A stretch of DNA of 64,000 nucleotides, taken from the NCBI RefSeq assembly GCF_003584645.1, contig NZ_AP017928.1:1204981-1268980 (forward strand), written 5' to 3'. Source of the DNA: Methylocaldum marinum. Its GTDB lineage: Bacteria > Pseudomonadota > Gammaproteobacteria > Methylococcales > Methylococcaceae. The notes under the pieces were generated by a model, which was not told where the DNA came from, made no database searches, and worked only from the letters and a program-made list of their open reading frames with translations. Made by a program: the position numbers and the translations under genes. This document shows, in pieces, positions 57,156-64,000 of the stretch (position 1 is the stretch's first letter; each line of letters starts with the position of its first letter).

Positions 57156-57632
57156 TTACTCCAAAACAGCCTTATCCGGGTCGGCAACCGCAACTACTCG
57201 CGAAAGATGCTCTTGTAGAGTCCGCCATCGGGACTCGCCGAGTGCGTTCACCACACGTGACTGGGCTTCTTTCCAGAGAGGCAATGCCTTTGACAGCGCT
57301 TCTTGCCCTTTCCCGGTGATATCGACCACGCGAGTACGGCGGTCTTTACCGGGAGCAATTTCAATTAGATCCAGTTTCTCCAGTATCTCGAGATTTCGCG
57401 TCAGTGTCGTCCGGTCCATGACAGCAATTTCGGCAAGCCGCGAGACAGTTGTAGGTCCCGCCAGGCTAGCAGCGACCAAGAGTGAAAACTGAGTGACACG
57501 AATTCCGGCCGGCCGCAGCGTGTCATCGTAAAGCTGAGTCACCGCGCGGCTAGCCTTGCGCAGATTAAAACAGGCGCAACATGTACATTGCATCAATTCC
57601 GACAGATCGGCCGACAAAGAGCCTGCAGGCAT
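57156..57632 (-). CDS. MarR-family transcriptional regulator
   Basis: 158 residues, the usual MarR size. The winged helix-turn-helix is visible: TVSRLAEIAVMDRTTLTRNLEILEKL as the recognition region and DRRTRVVDIT as the wing, flanked by dimerization helices. The N-terminus carries a Cys cluster (Cys16, 18, 19, 21), which in this subgroup could sense thiol or redox state; that is inference. It lies 413 bp upstream of the oxidoreductase on the same strand. A strong promoter with an overlapping palindrome precedes it, indicating autoregulation, and a matching palindrome lies upstream of the oxidoreductase, so it probably controls that operon. Nothing links it to the NRPS genes. Confidence 0.9.
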   Translation of the reverse strand: MPAGSLSADLSELMQCTCCACFNLRKASRAVTQLYDDTLRPAGIRVTQFSLLVAASLAGPTTVSRLAEIAVMDRTTLTRNLEILEKLDLIEIAPGKDRRTRVVDITGKGQEALSKALPLWKEAQSRVVNALGESRWRTLQEHLSRVVAVADPDKAVLE

Positions 57633-57664
57633 TGCTTCGTTCTCTTCACTTGATAGGCTAATTA

Positions 57665-57695
57665 AGTGTATATACTCCTATTATTGGAATGTCAA
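57665..57695 (-). promoter_or_regulatory. marR promoter with overlapping palindromic operator
   Basis: On the minus strand, TTGACA (57690-57695) is followed by a 17-bp spacer and TATACA (57667-57672), a good sigma-70 arrangement ending about 35 bp before the marR ATG. The -10 lies inside the near-palindrome AGTGTATATACT (57665-57676), so a protein bound there would block transcription. Confidence 0.65.
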
Positions 57696-57754
57696 TCGCG
57701 CTCTGTACATTTCTGCGTTTTTACGGAGCCGGCCATCATCCCGGCTTGTACCTA

Positions 57755-58866
57755 GTGCTTAATTACGTAAATTAACGATAGTATTTTTGAGTTGACTGCC
57801 GTGCACTTCGCGTTTGCGCCATTTGAATGGGCGTGGATTTTGGGAATAGTTGGCAATGAACGCTTCAATAGCGTTCCGTAACTCAGCGATGCTGGAGAAA
57901 CTGGCCCCGCGCAAGGCTTTCCGACTCAGGATACCGAACCAGATTTCCACTTGGCTCAACCAACTGGCCGAGGTTGGCGTAAAGTGAAAATGAACCCTGG
58001 GATTCTTGGCCAACCAGTCCTCGTTGCGCTTGTGCGTGCAATAGTTGTCCAAAATCACATGTAATTCCTGGTCCGCCGGGGTCTCGGCGACGACTTGGTC
58101 CATGAAGGCCAAGAAATCCTCGCGGGTTTTCGTGGCGGTAGTTGCGCTGTGAACGTGCCCGGTGGCTACTTGCAGCGCCGCAAATAAGTTGAGTGTGCCA
58201 TGGCGCTTGTAGGTACTTTTGAAGCCCCGGACGATTTTTCCGCTGTCGGTCTCCACGTAACCGCTCGCCCGCTCCAACGCCTGAATGCTCGGTTTCTCGT
58301 CCACGCAAATTACGAGCGCGTTGGTCGGTGGCGCCAAATAGAGCCCGACAATATCGGCGGCTTTGGCCACGAACTCCGGATCGGTGCTAACGCACCAGGA
58401 ACGTTGCCGTTGCAGGCAAATCCCCTCCTGCCGCAAAACCCGCCATACCGCGTGTGGCGAAACGCCCAAGCGCCGGGCCACGGCACCACCATCCCACACC
58501 GCCTGTCCAGGGGGCGGCGATTCTTCCAAAACGCCCAGAATTTGCTCGCGCAAATCGGGCGGCAACTGCCGAGGCGCGCCGGGCCGTGGCCGATCTTCCA
58601 GCCCCGCCAGTCCTCCCGCGGCAAAGCGATCGCGCCACTTGATGACGGTGTTGGGACGGGTGTTGAGTGCCCGCGCCAATTCCATGACACCTCGTCCGTC
58701 CAGGCACCCCAAGATAATGCGTGCCCGAAACACGTTTCTGTGCAATTCCGTTTGGCTGCTCCTCCGCTGTTCCAGAATCCTTCGGGTCTTCTCATCACAT
58801 GTCAGTTGCTGCATCTGAGTCATATCACCAAGATGCAGCATATCGGTGTTTAATGCAAGTAAGCAC
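57755..58866 (-). mobile_element. IS630-family insertion sequence, complete
   Basis: 1112 bp with imperfect terminal inverted repeats beginning GTGCTTA (13 of the first 17 positions match) and flanked by TA on both sides (57753-57754 and 58867-58868), the target preference of this family. It carries one transposase gene on the minus strand, whose stop codon lies within the left repeat. Confidence 0.85.
57759..58841 (-). CDS. IS630-family transposase
   Basis: 360 residues, full length for the family. N-terminal helix-turn-helix domains (about 25-130, with LNTRPNTVIKWRDRF) precede a DDE catalytic domain: first Asp in VICVDEKPSIQ, second in VILDNYCTHK, and Glu in SWLSQVEIWFG. All three catalytic residues are present and the frame is intact, so the element may be active. 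ATG 58841 is used; a second ATG follows six codons later (58823). Confidence 0.92.
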   Translation of the reverse strand: MLHLGDMTQMQQLTCDEKTRRILEQRRSSQTELHRNVFRARIILGCLDGRGVMELARALNTRPNTVIKWRDRFAAGGLAGLEDRPRPGAPRQLPPDLREQILGVLEESPPPGQAVWDGGAVARRLGVSPHAVWRVLRQEGICLQRQRSWCVSTDPEFVAKAADIVGLYLAPPTNALVICVDEKPSIQALERASGYVETDSGKIVRGFKSTYKRHGTLNLFAALQVATGHVHSATTATKTREDFLAFMDQVVAETPADQELHVILDNYCTHKRNEDWLAKNPRVHFHFTPTSASWLSQVEIWFGILSRKALRGASFSSIAELRNAIEAFIANYSQNPRPFKWRKREVHGSQLKNTIVNLRN

Positions 58867-59006
58867 TAGATTATCCTCAGGCCACTGCGTCGTACCTTCG
58901 ATGCAGCTTTATTCAAACCGCCAACAAAAATCCCGCTGGCGGGACGAAGCCTATGCAGGGAAATCAAACCGCAGTCAGTCCGGCCCTAGTGGCGTCGGCT
59001 AAGTCA

Positions 59007-59767
59007 CTATAGACAAAGCATCCACGGAATATTTGCAATTACCCGAGGAACCCGACAAATGGCCTCGGAACTTAAGGCTTCAAGCAACATAAGGCAACTC
59101 TGGACCGATGATCTCAGCACCGGAGGCTGATTGCCTGACAAAACTTCCAACCGATCGTGCTTCGCCCGGATCAGATAATCCGCCGGGTGGTCCAAATCCG
59201 CCGCACGGTCCAGCAACTCCCGCAGGTCGCTCTCCCGGTCCGCGACATACACCAGGCGGGTGTCCGGCAGACGCTCCGCGAATTCGGCGATCCGTTCGTA
59301 GCCTTCCGTCCAGCGCCGGCTTTCCCGGATAGCCGCCTTGCCCTTGGGCTTCCGCGCCCACATCCAGGCGTCGAGGACGCCCAAGGCCACGCCACCCTCG
59401 CTCACCGCCAGGGTCGGATGCAGGTACATCCCGTGTTGCCGCTCGTAGCTCAAGCGCCCCAGCCCGGCAATGCTGCCCGGCTGGCTGCTGAAATCCAGTT
59501 CGGTGGTGTCCTGGAGACACAGCACCCGCGCTTCCCGGCCCATTCGGGCCACCGTCGGTTCGCCGTGCGCCGCCAGCAGCGCCCGCCACTCCACCGCCTC
59601 GTTATCCAGCAGGCGATAGGCCGCTTTGGTTTCCGCCAGCCCGCCGCAGGCCAGGGGAATACTCTTCGTCAGGTGAGCCGAGGGTCGTCCACCAACCGAA
59701 TCAGTCGTTTTGTCAAACGCGCGTCGCCCAGCGCCGCCCCCGAAAATTCTTCCATCGCCAAAGCCAT
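59007..59767 (-). pseudogene. IS4-family transposase remnant, frameshifted and 3'-truncated
   Basis: The N-terminus starts at ATG 59767 (EFSGAALGDARLTKRL) and hits a stop near 59685. The continuation HLTKSIPLACGGLAETKAA is in another frame, so one frameshift separates them. The main part contains the first catalytic Asp region (QDTTELDFS), LGVLDAWMW and the second Asp in YVADRESD. After about 59110 the sequence no longer follows the family and the Glu-containing C-terminal half (about 200 residues) is missing. It is non-functional. It lies between the IS630 element and the broken cyclase. Confidence 0.8.
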
Positions 59768-59805
59768 AATAACTTTAAATTCAATAACTTCTTCTATCGA
59801 AGAAC

Positions 59806-60251
59806 TTGTGGGTAATAGGGTGCATTCAAACGCGATTAACCCTGCTCAGTTATCTCGGGTATCGCTATATCAAGCACACCGAGGAGCGTGAAAACATTCG
59901 CAAGGCTTTCTGCAGAAGCTCATCGAGCAAAGAAGCCTCCAAGACCTTTGCCAAACCAGCCGGCTTATGTATGGCGTTTGCCTTGGACGGATGCCGGAAA
60001 ATATACGACTCTTGCCGAATCCACCGATCCCCTAGCGCTCGGCAATCTGATGAACGAGCATATCGATAGCAATCTCCGGATCGACGCCTGCCGAGCCGCT
60101 CTGGATATCCAGAAAGCCGTCACCCGATTCAACGATGCGCGTGGGCAATGTCGGCTCGGCGAAACATTATGAATTTCACGCATTCGGCGACATCGTGAAT
60201 ACGACAACCCGTATCGAAAGACTGAACAAGGCATTGGGTACGCATATACTA
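59806..60251 (+). pseudogene. CHASE2-type adenylate/guanylate cyclase fragment
   Basis: Three pieces in different frames together follow the family. First is a last membrane segment with linker (LSYLGYRYIKHTEERENIRKAF, typical after CHASE2). The start of the cyclase domain follows (TDAGKYTTLAESTDP then LMNEH), joined directly to DACRAALDIQKAV, so about 60 residues of the catalytic domain are deleted. Last is VGNVGSAKHYEFHAFGDIVNTTTRIE. Homology stops at THIL (60251), where an IS5-family element begins. The CHASE2 sensor itself is missing upstream. It is clearly dead. A FecR-domain gene, a common neighbour of such cyclases, lies 3.2 kb downstream. Confidence 0.7.
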
Positions 60252-60503
60252 GAGTTGTTTCAGATGCTAAACAATTGTAAATCAATAGATTTTGTAGTTC
60301 CAAAGCCCGGCGGAAAGTGAGAAAAAATAATCCACGAAGTGACCCAGATGATTTCTAATCCGATGCATCAAGCAGTGGAAGAACTTCATGCCACCGATGG
60401 CATGCTCAACGATGACCCGCGTGGCGGCTTGTTTTCTGTTCTGTTTCTTCTGCTCAGGCGTCAATGTCGGATTAGGGTTTTTCTTGGATTTTCTAGGTTT
60501 CTT

Positions 60504-61799
60504 GGGCACCTCGAAAAACCTCCTTGGTCTGCGCGCGCCCGGTAAAATAGGACCTGTAGCCAATCAGTGTGTTGAGTCCCAGACATGACCAAACCGAAGA
60601 TGCCAAAGTCTCCGAAGAGCGCGATCAAACCCGATCTGTTTGCGGCCGATTTGCGCAAGCAGAAGATCGACCGGATGGGCGATCCGCTGGTGGCCTTCGA
60701 GACCCACATCGACTTTGCGGCGCTTGCCGCGGACGTGGATCAGGCGGCGCCCCGACCGGTCAGCCCGCAAGGCGGTCGTCCGCCGTTTCCCACCGAAACG
60801 ATGGTGCGCATCCTGTTTCTCAAGCGGGTCAACAATCTCTCGGACGAGCAGATGGAATACCAGTTGCTTGATCGGATGAGTTACCAGCGCTTCTGCGGGC
60901 TGATGGACTCGGCCAGCATCCCGGACCGCACCACGATGTGGACCTTCGAGAACCGCATCGGCGAGGTCGGCGCCCAGGCGCTGTTCGACGGCATCGAGCG
61001 GCAGTTGCTCAAGCATGGCTACATCGCCCGCGGGGGGCATATCATCGACGCCACCCTGGTGCCTGCGCCAAAGCAGCACTTCAGCAAGGACGATAAGGAG
61101 ATGCTGAAGGAAGGCGCGATGCCGGCGGACTGGAGCCCGGCCAAGCGGCGGCAAAAAGACCTGGACGCCACCTGGACCAAGAAGCACGGCAAGAGCCACC
61201 ACGGCTACAAGCTCTCCATCAACGTGGACAAGCGCTACAAGGTTATCCGCAAGATCGAGACCGGCACCGCCGCTACTCATGACAGCCAGCACTTTGAGGC
61301 GGTGTTGAACACTAGCAACACCAGCCGGGACGTCTATGCCGACAAGGGCTATCCGAGTGCGGAACGGGAAGCCCAGCTCCAGGAAGCGGGTTATCGCAAC
61401 CACATCCAGCGCAAGGGCCAGCGCAACCATCCGCTGTCCGAACGGCAGAAACAACGTAATCAACGCATCGCCCGGGTCCGAGCACGGGTCGAGCATCCCT
61501 TCGCCGCCATCGCACAAATGGGCGGCAAGTTTATTCGCACCATCGGCCAGGCGAGGGCGAACTTTGCCATGACGATGATGGCGGCCAGCTATAACCTGAA
61601 GCGGCTGGTTTACCTGAAACAGGCGGGTGTCGTGGCCTTTTGAGGCCCACCCTCGCCCGAAAGGCCCCCAACGCGGGCGATTCGGGGAAAATGAAAAGTG
61701 AAATGGCGACAAGAGCGTGAGGGAGTCGGCTCGTGTGCCCGCCCGGTCAAAAAATTAGAGCCGGGTTTTCATCAAAATTCAGGGTTTTTCGAGGTGCCC
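60504..61799 (+). mobile_element. IS5-family insertion sequence, complete, nested in another IS
   Basis: 1296 bp bounded by perfect 17-bp inverted repeats, GGGCACCTCGAAAAACC at 60504-60520 and its complement at 61783-61799. Flanked by the direct repeat TCTT (60500-60503 and 61800-61803), a 4-bp target duplication as in the IS5 subgroup. Contains one intact transposase gene. Confidence 0.93.
60585..61643 (+). CDS. IS5-family transposase (DUF772 + DDE)
   Basis: 352 residues, a normal length. The N-terminal part has the DUF772-type segment FPTETMVRILFLKRVNNLSD and YQRFCGL. The catalytic residues are visible: Asp in IIDATLVPAP, Asp in VYADKGYPS, and Glu in RARVEHPFAAI. The frame is intact and the element ends are perfect, so recent transposition is likely. 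The start is not preceded by a strong RBS. Confidence 0.93.
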   Translation: MTKPKMPKSPKSAIKPDLFAADLRKQKIDRMGDPLVAFETHIDFAALAADVDQAAPRPVSPQGGRPPFPTETMVRILFLKRVNNLSDEQMEYQLLDRMSYQRFCGLMDSASIPDRTTMWTFENRIGEVGAQALFDGIERQLLKHGYIARGGHIIDATLVPAPKQHFSKDDKEMLKEGAMPADWSPAKRRQKDLDATWTKKHGKSHHGYKLSINVDKRYKVIRKIETGTAATHDSQHFEAVLNTSNTSRDVYADKGYPSAEREAQLQEAGYRNHIQRKGQRNHPLSERQKQRNQRIARVRARVEHPFAAIAQMGGKFIRTIGQARANFAMTMMAASYNLKRLVYLKQAGVVAF

Positions 61800-62560
61800 T
61801 CTTGTGGGGTAGATATATTTGGGTACTTTGATAATCTTTGTCCGCGCCCAGAAATCCTAAGTCAAGCCATAAATTGACCTTCTCGAACCACGCTGAACCC
61901 GGTGTGAAGACGTCTTTCATGAGTGTGTAGTCATGTACGCTGCCTGCCACAATGCAACACAAAAACAATATCCTTCGATTAAAGTCGGAGATTACGAGGG
62001 ATTTGAGCGTATGTCTTTTTTTTTCCGCTGTAATGCTTTTCCTGTTCAGTTTCATCTTGGGGTCGAACGCAAGCGACCTCCACGCCATCGATCGCTATGT
62101 TCTTATATTGATCAATGAGTTGAGAGAATTCTTCTGGGGTTGTTAGCGTGCGCTCCGGCATGACGTTGAGGCTTGTCAACGCTCGCACTAAAACCGGCAG
62201 CAAGCGGTCGATGTGGGCATGGGCATGTCCGCCACTAAAACCGAAATGAAAGCCCAGAACGTCAAAAGTGGGATAGGTTTTCAGATAGTACAAAACGAAA
62301 AACAGCTTTTTCTCGTAAGAATCAAGATAACCTTTAGGGCCGCCCTGTTTAACGTGTTTTATCTCGCCCTTTTCGACACGCTCTCGATCGATGGCTTGAG
62401 CGGCCGACTCAAATACTTTGACGAGGGCTGTGAACTTCGCCTTGGGCATTCCAATCAACGATGCCACGATGCGGTCATCGGTTATTTGGCTAAATTTGTC
62501 GTAGATCATGGAAGGTTTTTATATTCGGATTTATTTGAGAAACAAGTGGGCTATCAATAC

Positions 62561-63484
62561 CATGCATTAGCATCAGGTACAACTCTACTGATATTCACCA
62601 AGACTTTGGCTCAGCTCGACGAATTCCATGCCAGAACTGCCTATATATTTTATGCAAAGCAATGCCGGCAGTATCGCGATAATCCAGCGGCTGTGTTAAA
62701 CCCCCTGTTATCAGCATCTCCAAGAACGCCTCACCTCAAGTCTCGTCCTATTCCGATATCAGTTTTCCTCGAGAAAATACGGAGGCAAAGATTCAAGCGG
62801 CGGACCGGTACTGCGGCGGACGACCAGATCCCTGCAGATATTAGCCCCACAATTTTCTCGACAAGTCAAGCTTCTTTATGCCCACAGCCGGGTTCTCGAA
62901 GCGACAGTATATAGCGACGCGATACTTTGTAAGCTAACAAACACCATGGTGCCGACAACCGGCGCAGCGCACATGAGGCTCTTCCCTGGCCTGAAGAGCT
63001 TATTTTCCGGTTCGCCTGATAAAGAACCGAATCAAAGATCAAGCAGCCAAAGCGCCTACTGAAACTGTTATGTTGCTTCCGTCGCTGACGGAGGATTATG
63101 ATTCCGAAGGGCGGATGAAGAGACCTTAAGCCGGACGACCGGGTTTACCTCGAATCGTGCTGGAGTGAATATTTCACAGAATTTCGGGAGTCGAGTTTTG
63201 TAATATGGTGTCAGGTGTGATGGAGCGCACATTTCGGCACTCCCTGGCCACGCTCCGACTCCGGGACAGGTTCCAGCAAAGAAGAATTACGATAAATCAT
63301 TAATAAAAAGCAACAATGACAATTTCGTTTCAGAGCTTGAATGTGTTTTAAACGCCGAATGATACCTGCATTTCCATCCGTCACTATCGAATCCGGCTAG
63401 CAAGTACGGGGCGATTTCGAGCCCAATGCTACTAAAGAATTAAGCGACAACAAGCCAGCCTGGCGAGTTATAAGGGGTCTTGCA
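62561..63484. other. Region without a supported gene
   Basis: 924 bp between the IS remnant and the FecR gene. A plus-strand frame to 62914 is open and might hold the degraded end of the cyclase gene (for example FHARTAYIFYAKQCRQYRDN), but I cannot establish homology. The rest (62915-63470) has lower GC, many stops in all frames and no recognisable repeat. Confidence 0.4.
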
Positions 63485-64000
63485 ATGTCTTCAGAAACGG
63501 CCGAAAACGGGCCGAACCACGTTTTCGACGTCGGGAATACCGATGTATCGCAAAACAAAGTCGCGTACCGTTCGGCTAGTAGCATATCTCCGCGGAATAC
63601 CGAAGGATTTTGCCGGGCAACCCCCGCTCTTGGTGTCTCCGTGCTGCTGACTGCCACTGTGCTGATCTGTCTTCCCGTCCGTGCGTTCGCCCAATGCGAG
63701 CCGTGGCTTGCTCGGCTGGTTTCCGCACAAGGCCAGGTCGAGCTGCAGGGTCCACGGGAAAGCGGCTGGCGCCCCGCCGAGCTGAATCAGCATTTCTGCC
63801 TGGGGGATAAGGTTCGCACTCTCGACCGGAGCCGAGCCAGCCTGCAACTGGCCAACGACAGCTACCTCTCGCTTGACCAAACCACGACGATCGTTTTTTC
63901 CCAGTCCGCCGAGCAGCTACCCTCCTGGCTTGATCTTCTGAAAGGTGTCATTTATCTGCGTAGCCGTACACCCAGGGCCTTCGGTGTACGCACGCCGTTT
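63485..64000 (+). CDS. FecR-domain protein, 3'-truncated by the window end
   Basis: 172 codons are open to the last base. ATG 63485 has AAGGGG at 63472-63477 with 7-bp spacing. After a polar N-terminal stretch there is a hydrophobic signal-like segment (LGVSVLLTATVLICLPVRAFA, about 46-66), so the protein is probably exported. From about residue 70 it follows the FecR beta-domain: LVSAQGQVELQ, LGDKVRTLDRSRASLQLANDSYL, LDLLKGVIYLRSRTPRAFGVRTP. Proteins of this type are often encoded next to CHASE2 cyclases, which fits the broken cyclase upstream. It is not the classical FecR anti-sigma partner, since no sigma or TonB gene is in view. The role is unknown. Confidence 0.8.
   Translation, partial: MSSETAENGPNHVFDVGNTDVSQNKVAYRSASSISPRNTEGFCRATPALGVSVLLTATVLICLPVRAFAQCEPWLARLVSAQGQVELQGPRESGWRPAELNQHFCLGDKVRTLDRSRASLQLANDSYLSLDQTTTIVFSQSAEQLPSWLDLLKGVIYLRSRTPRAFGVRTPF

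Larger units (their letters stand above)
60282..62509 (-). pseudogene. IS5-family transposase (DDE_Tnp_4), interrupted by an IS and frameshifted
   Basis: Three minus-strand pieces give one transposase. 62509 to about 62021 carries the N-terminal HTH and the first Asp region (IAIDGVEVACVRPQ). About 62021 to 61804 carries RHTLKSLVISD and the second Asp region (WLDLGFLGAD). 60499 to 60282 carries the final Glu region (VIVEHAIGGMK). Removing 60504-61803 (inner IS plus one copy of its 4-bp target) fuses the last two pieces in frame as LPHKKPRKSKKNP. The first two pieces are separated by a one-base frameshift at an A9 run (62016-62024); eight A would restore the frame. Confidence 0.85.
60252..62560 (-). 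mobile_element. IS5-family (DDE_Tnp_4-type) element, split by a second IS
   Basis: The host element whose transposase runs 62509 to 60282 on the minus strand. The ends are approximate: TTGTTTC near 60255-60261 and its complement GAAACAA near 62552-62558 form a short inverted repeat, and the cyclase homology stops at 60251. I could not define a convincing target duplication. Without the inserted element the length would be about 1.0 kb. Confidence 0.6.

Noticed and set aside
62213..62914. 233-codon plus-strand frame
   Set aside because: Its first half is antisense to the outer IS5-family transposase; the second half has no identifiable homology.

Overview
The window is a stretch of GC-rich bacterial chromosome, most likely from a proteobacterium and probably a gammaproteobacterium. 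The grounds are REP-like sequence of a kind common in that class, the IS families, and the style of the NRPS and MFS genes; this is inference, and no rRNA or housekeeping marker is present. About 80% of it (1-52507, + strand) is one hybrid polyketide/non-ribosomal peptide assembly line with its exporter. The remainder is an unrelated redox operon with a MarR regulator, followed by a mobile-element graveyard that has broken up a signalling locus.

Assembly line. 1-3576 is the 3' part of a PKS gene (end of KS, then AT-KR-ACP). It is translationally coupled (4-bp overlap) to a one-module NRPS (3573-8366), which is coupled (4-bp overlap) to a four-module NRPS (8363-25183). A second four-module NRPS (25224-40745) and a three-module NRPS ending in a thioesterase (40750-51168) follow. 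Twelve modules are collinear. From the specificity residues read directly in each A domain and the positions of six E domains, the predicted chain is: beta-hydroxyacyl - D-Leu - D-Leu - L-Leu - D-X - D-Gln - Gly - D-Asn - L-Thr - D-Ser - L-Asn - L-X - L-Gln. X is an A domain with the code DAFTTALIWK that I cannot assign. Three features agree at every junction: each E domain is preceded by a GGDS-type carrier, every other carrier is GGHS, and each C domain after an E is of the D-accepting sequence type while the others are L-accepting. The MFS gene (51170-52507) starts 1 bp after the last NRPS gene and is the likely exporter. No MbtH-like protein, phosphopantetheinyl transferase or loading enzyme is in the window; the 5' end of the cluster lies upstream.

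The most notable property of the NRPS genes is mosaic evolution. Blocks of 1.7-2.5 kb recur almost unchanged in different modules. The substrate-determining core of A domains (about 0.55 kb between motif A3 and about A8) has been exchanged as a cassette: the same Gln core sits on two different N-lobe scaffolds, and Asn and X cores are also duplicated. The Gly core is visibly less GC-rich than its scaffold.

Right flank. After 0.74 kb of REP-like intergenic DNA comes a minus-strand group. It comprises a MarR regulator (57156-57632), an 821-residue fusion oxidoreductase (54277-56742: QueG/reductive-dehalogenase-like Fe-S region, SCP2-like domain, FNR-type reductase, 2Fe-2S ferredoxin) and an alpha/beta hydrolase (53250-54260). 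A shared near-palindrome, core AGTGTATATAC, overlaps the -10 of the marR promoter and also lies upstream of the oxidoreductase, suggesting a MarR regulon. From 57755 on there are an intact IS630-type element, an IS4-type transposase remnant, a broken CHASE2-type adenylate/guanylate cyclase, and an IS5-family element that is itself split by another IS5-family element (clean 17-bp inverted repeats and 4-bp target duplication). The window ends inside a FecR-domain gene.
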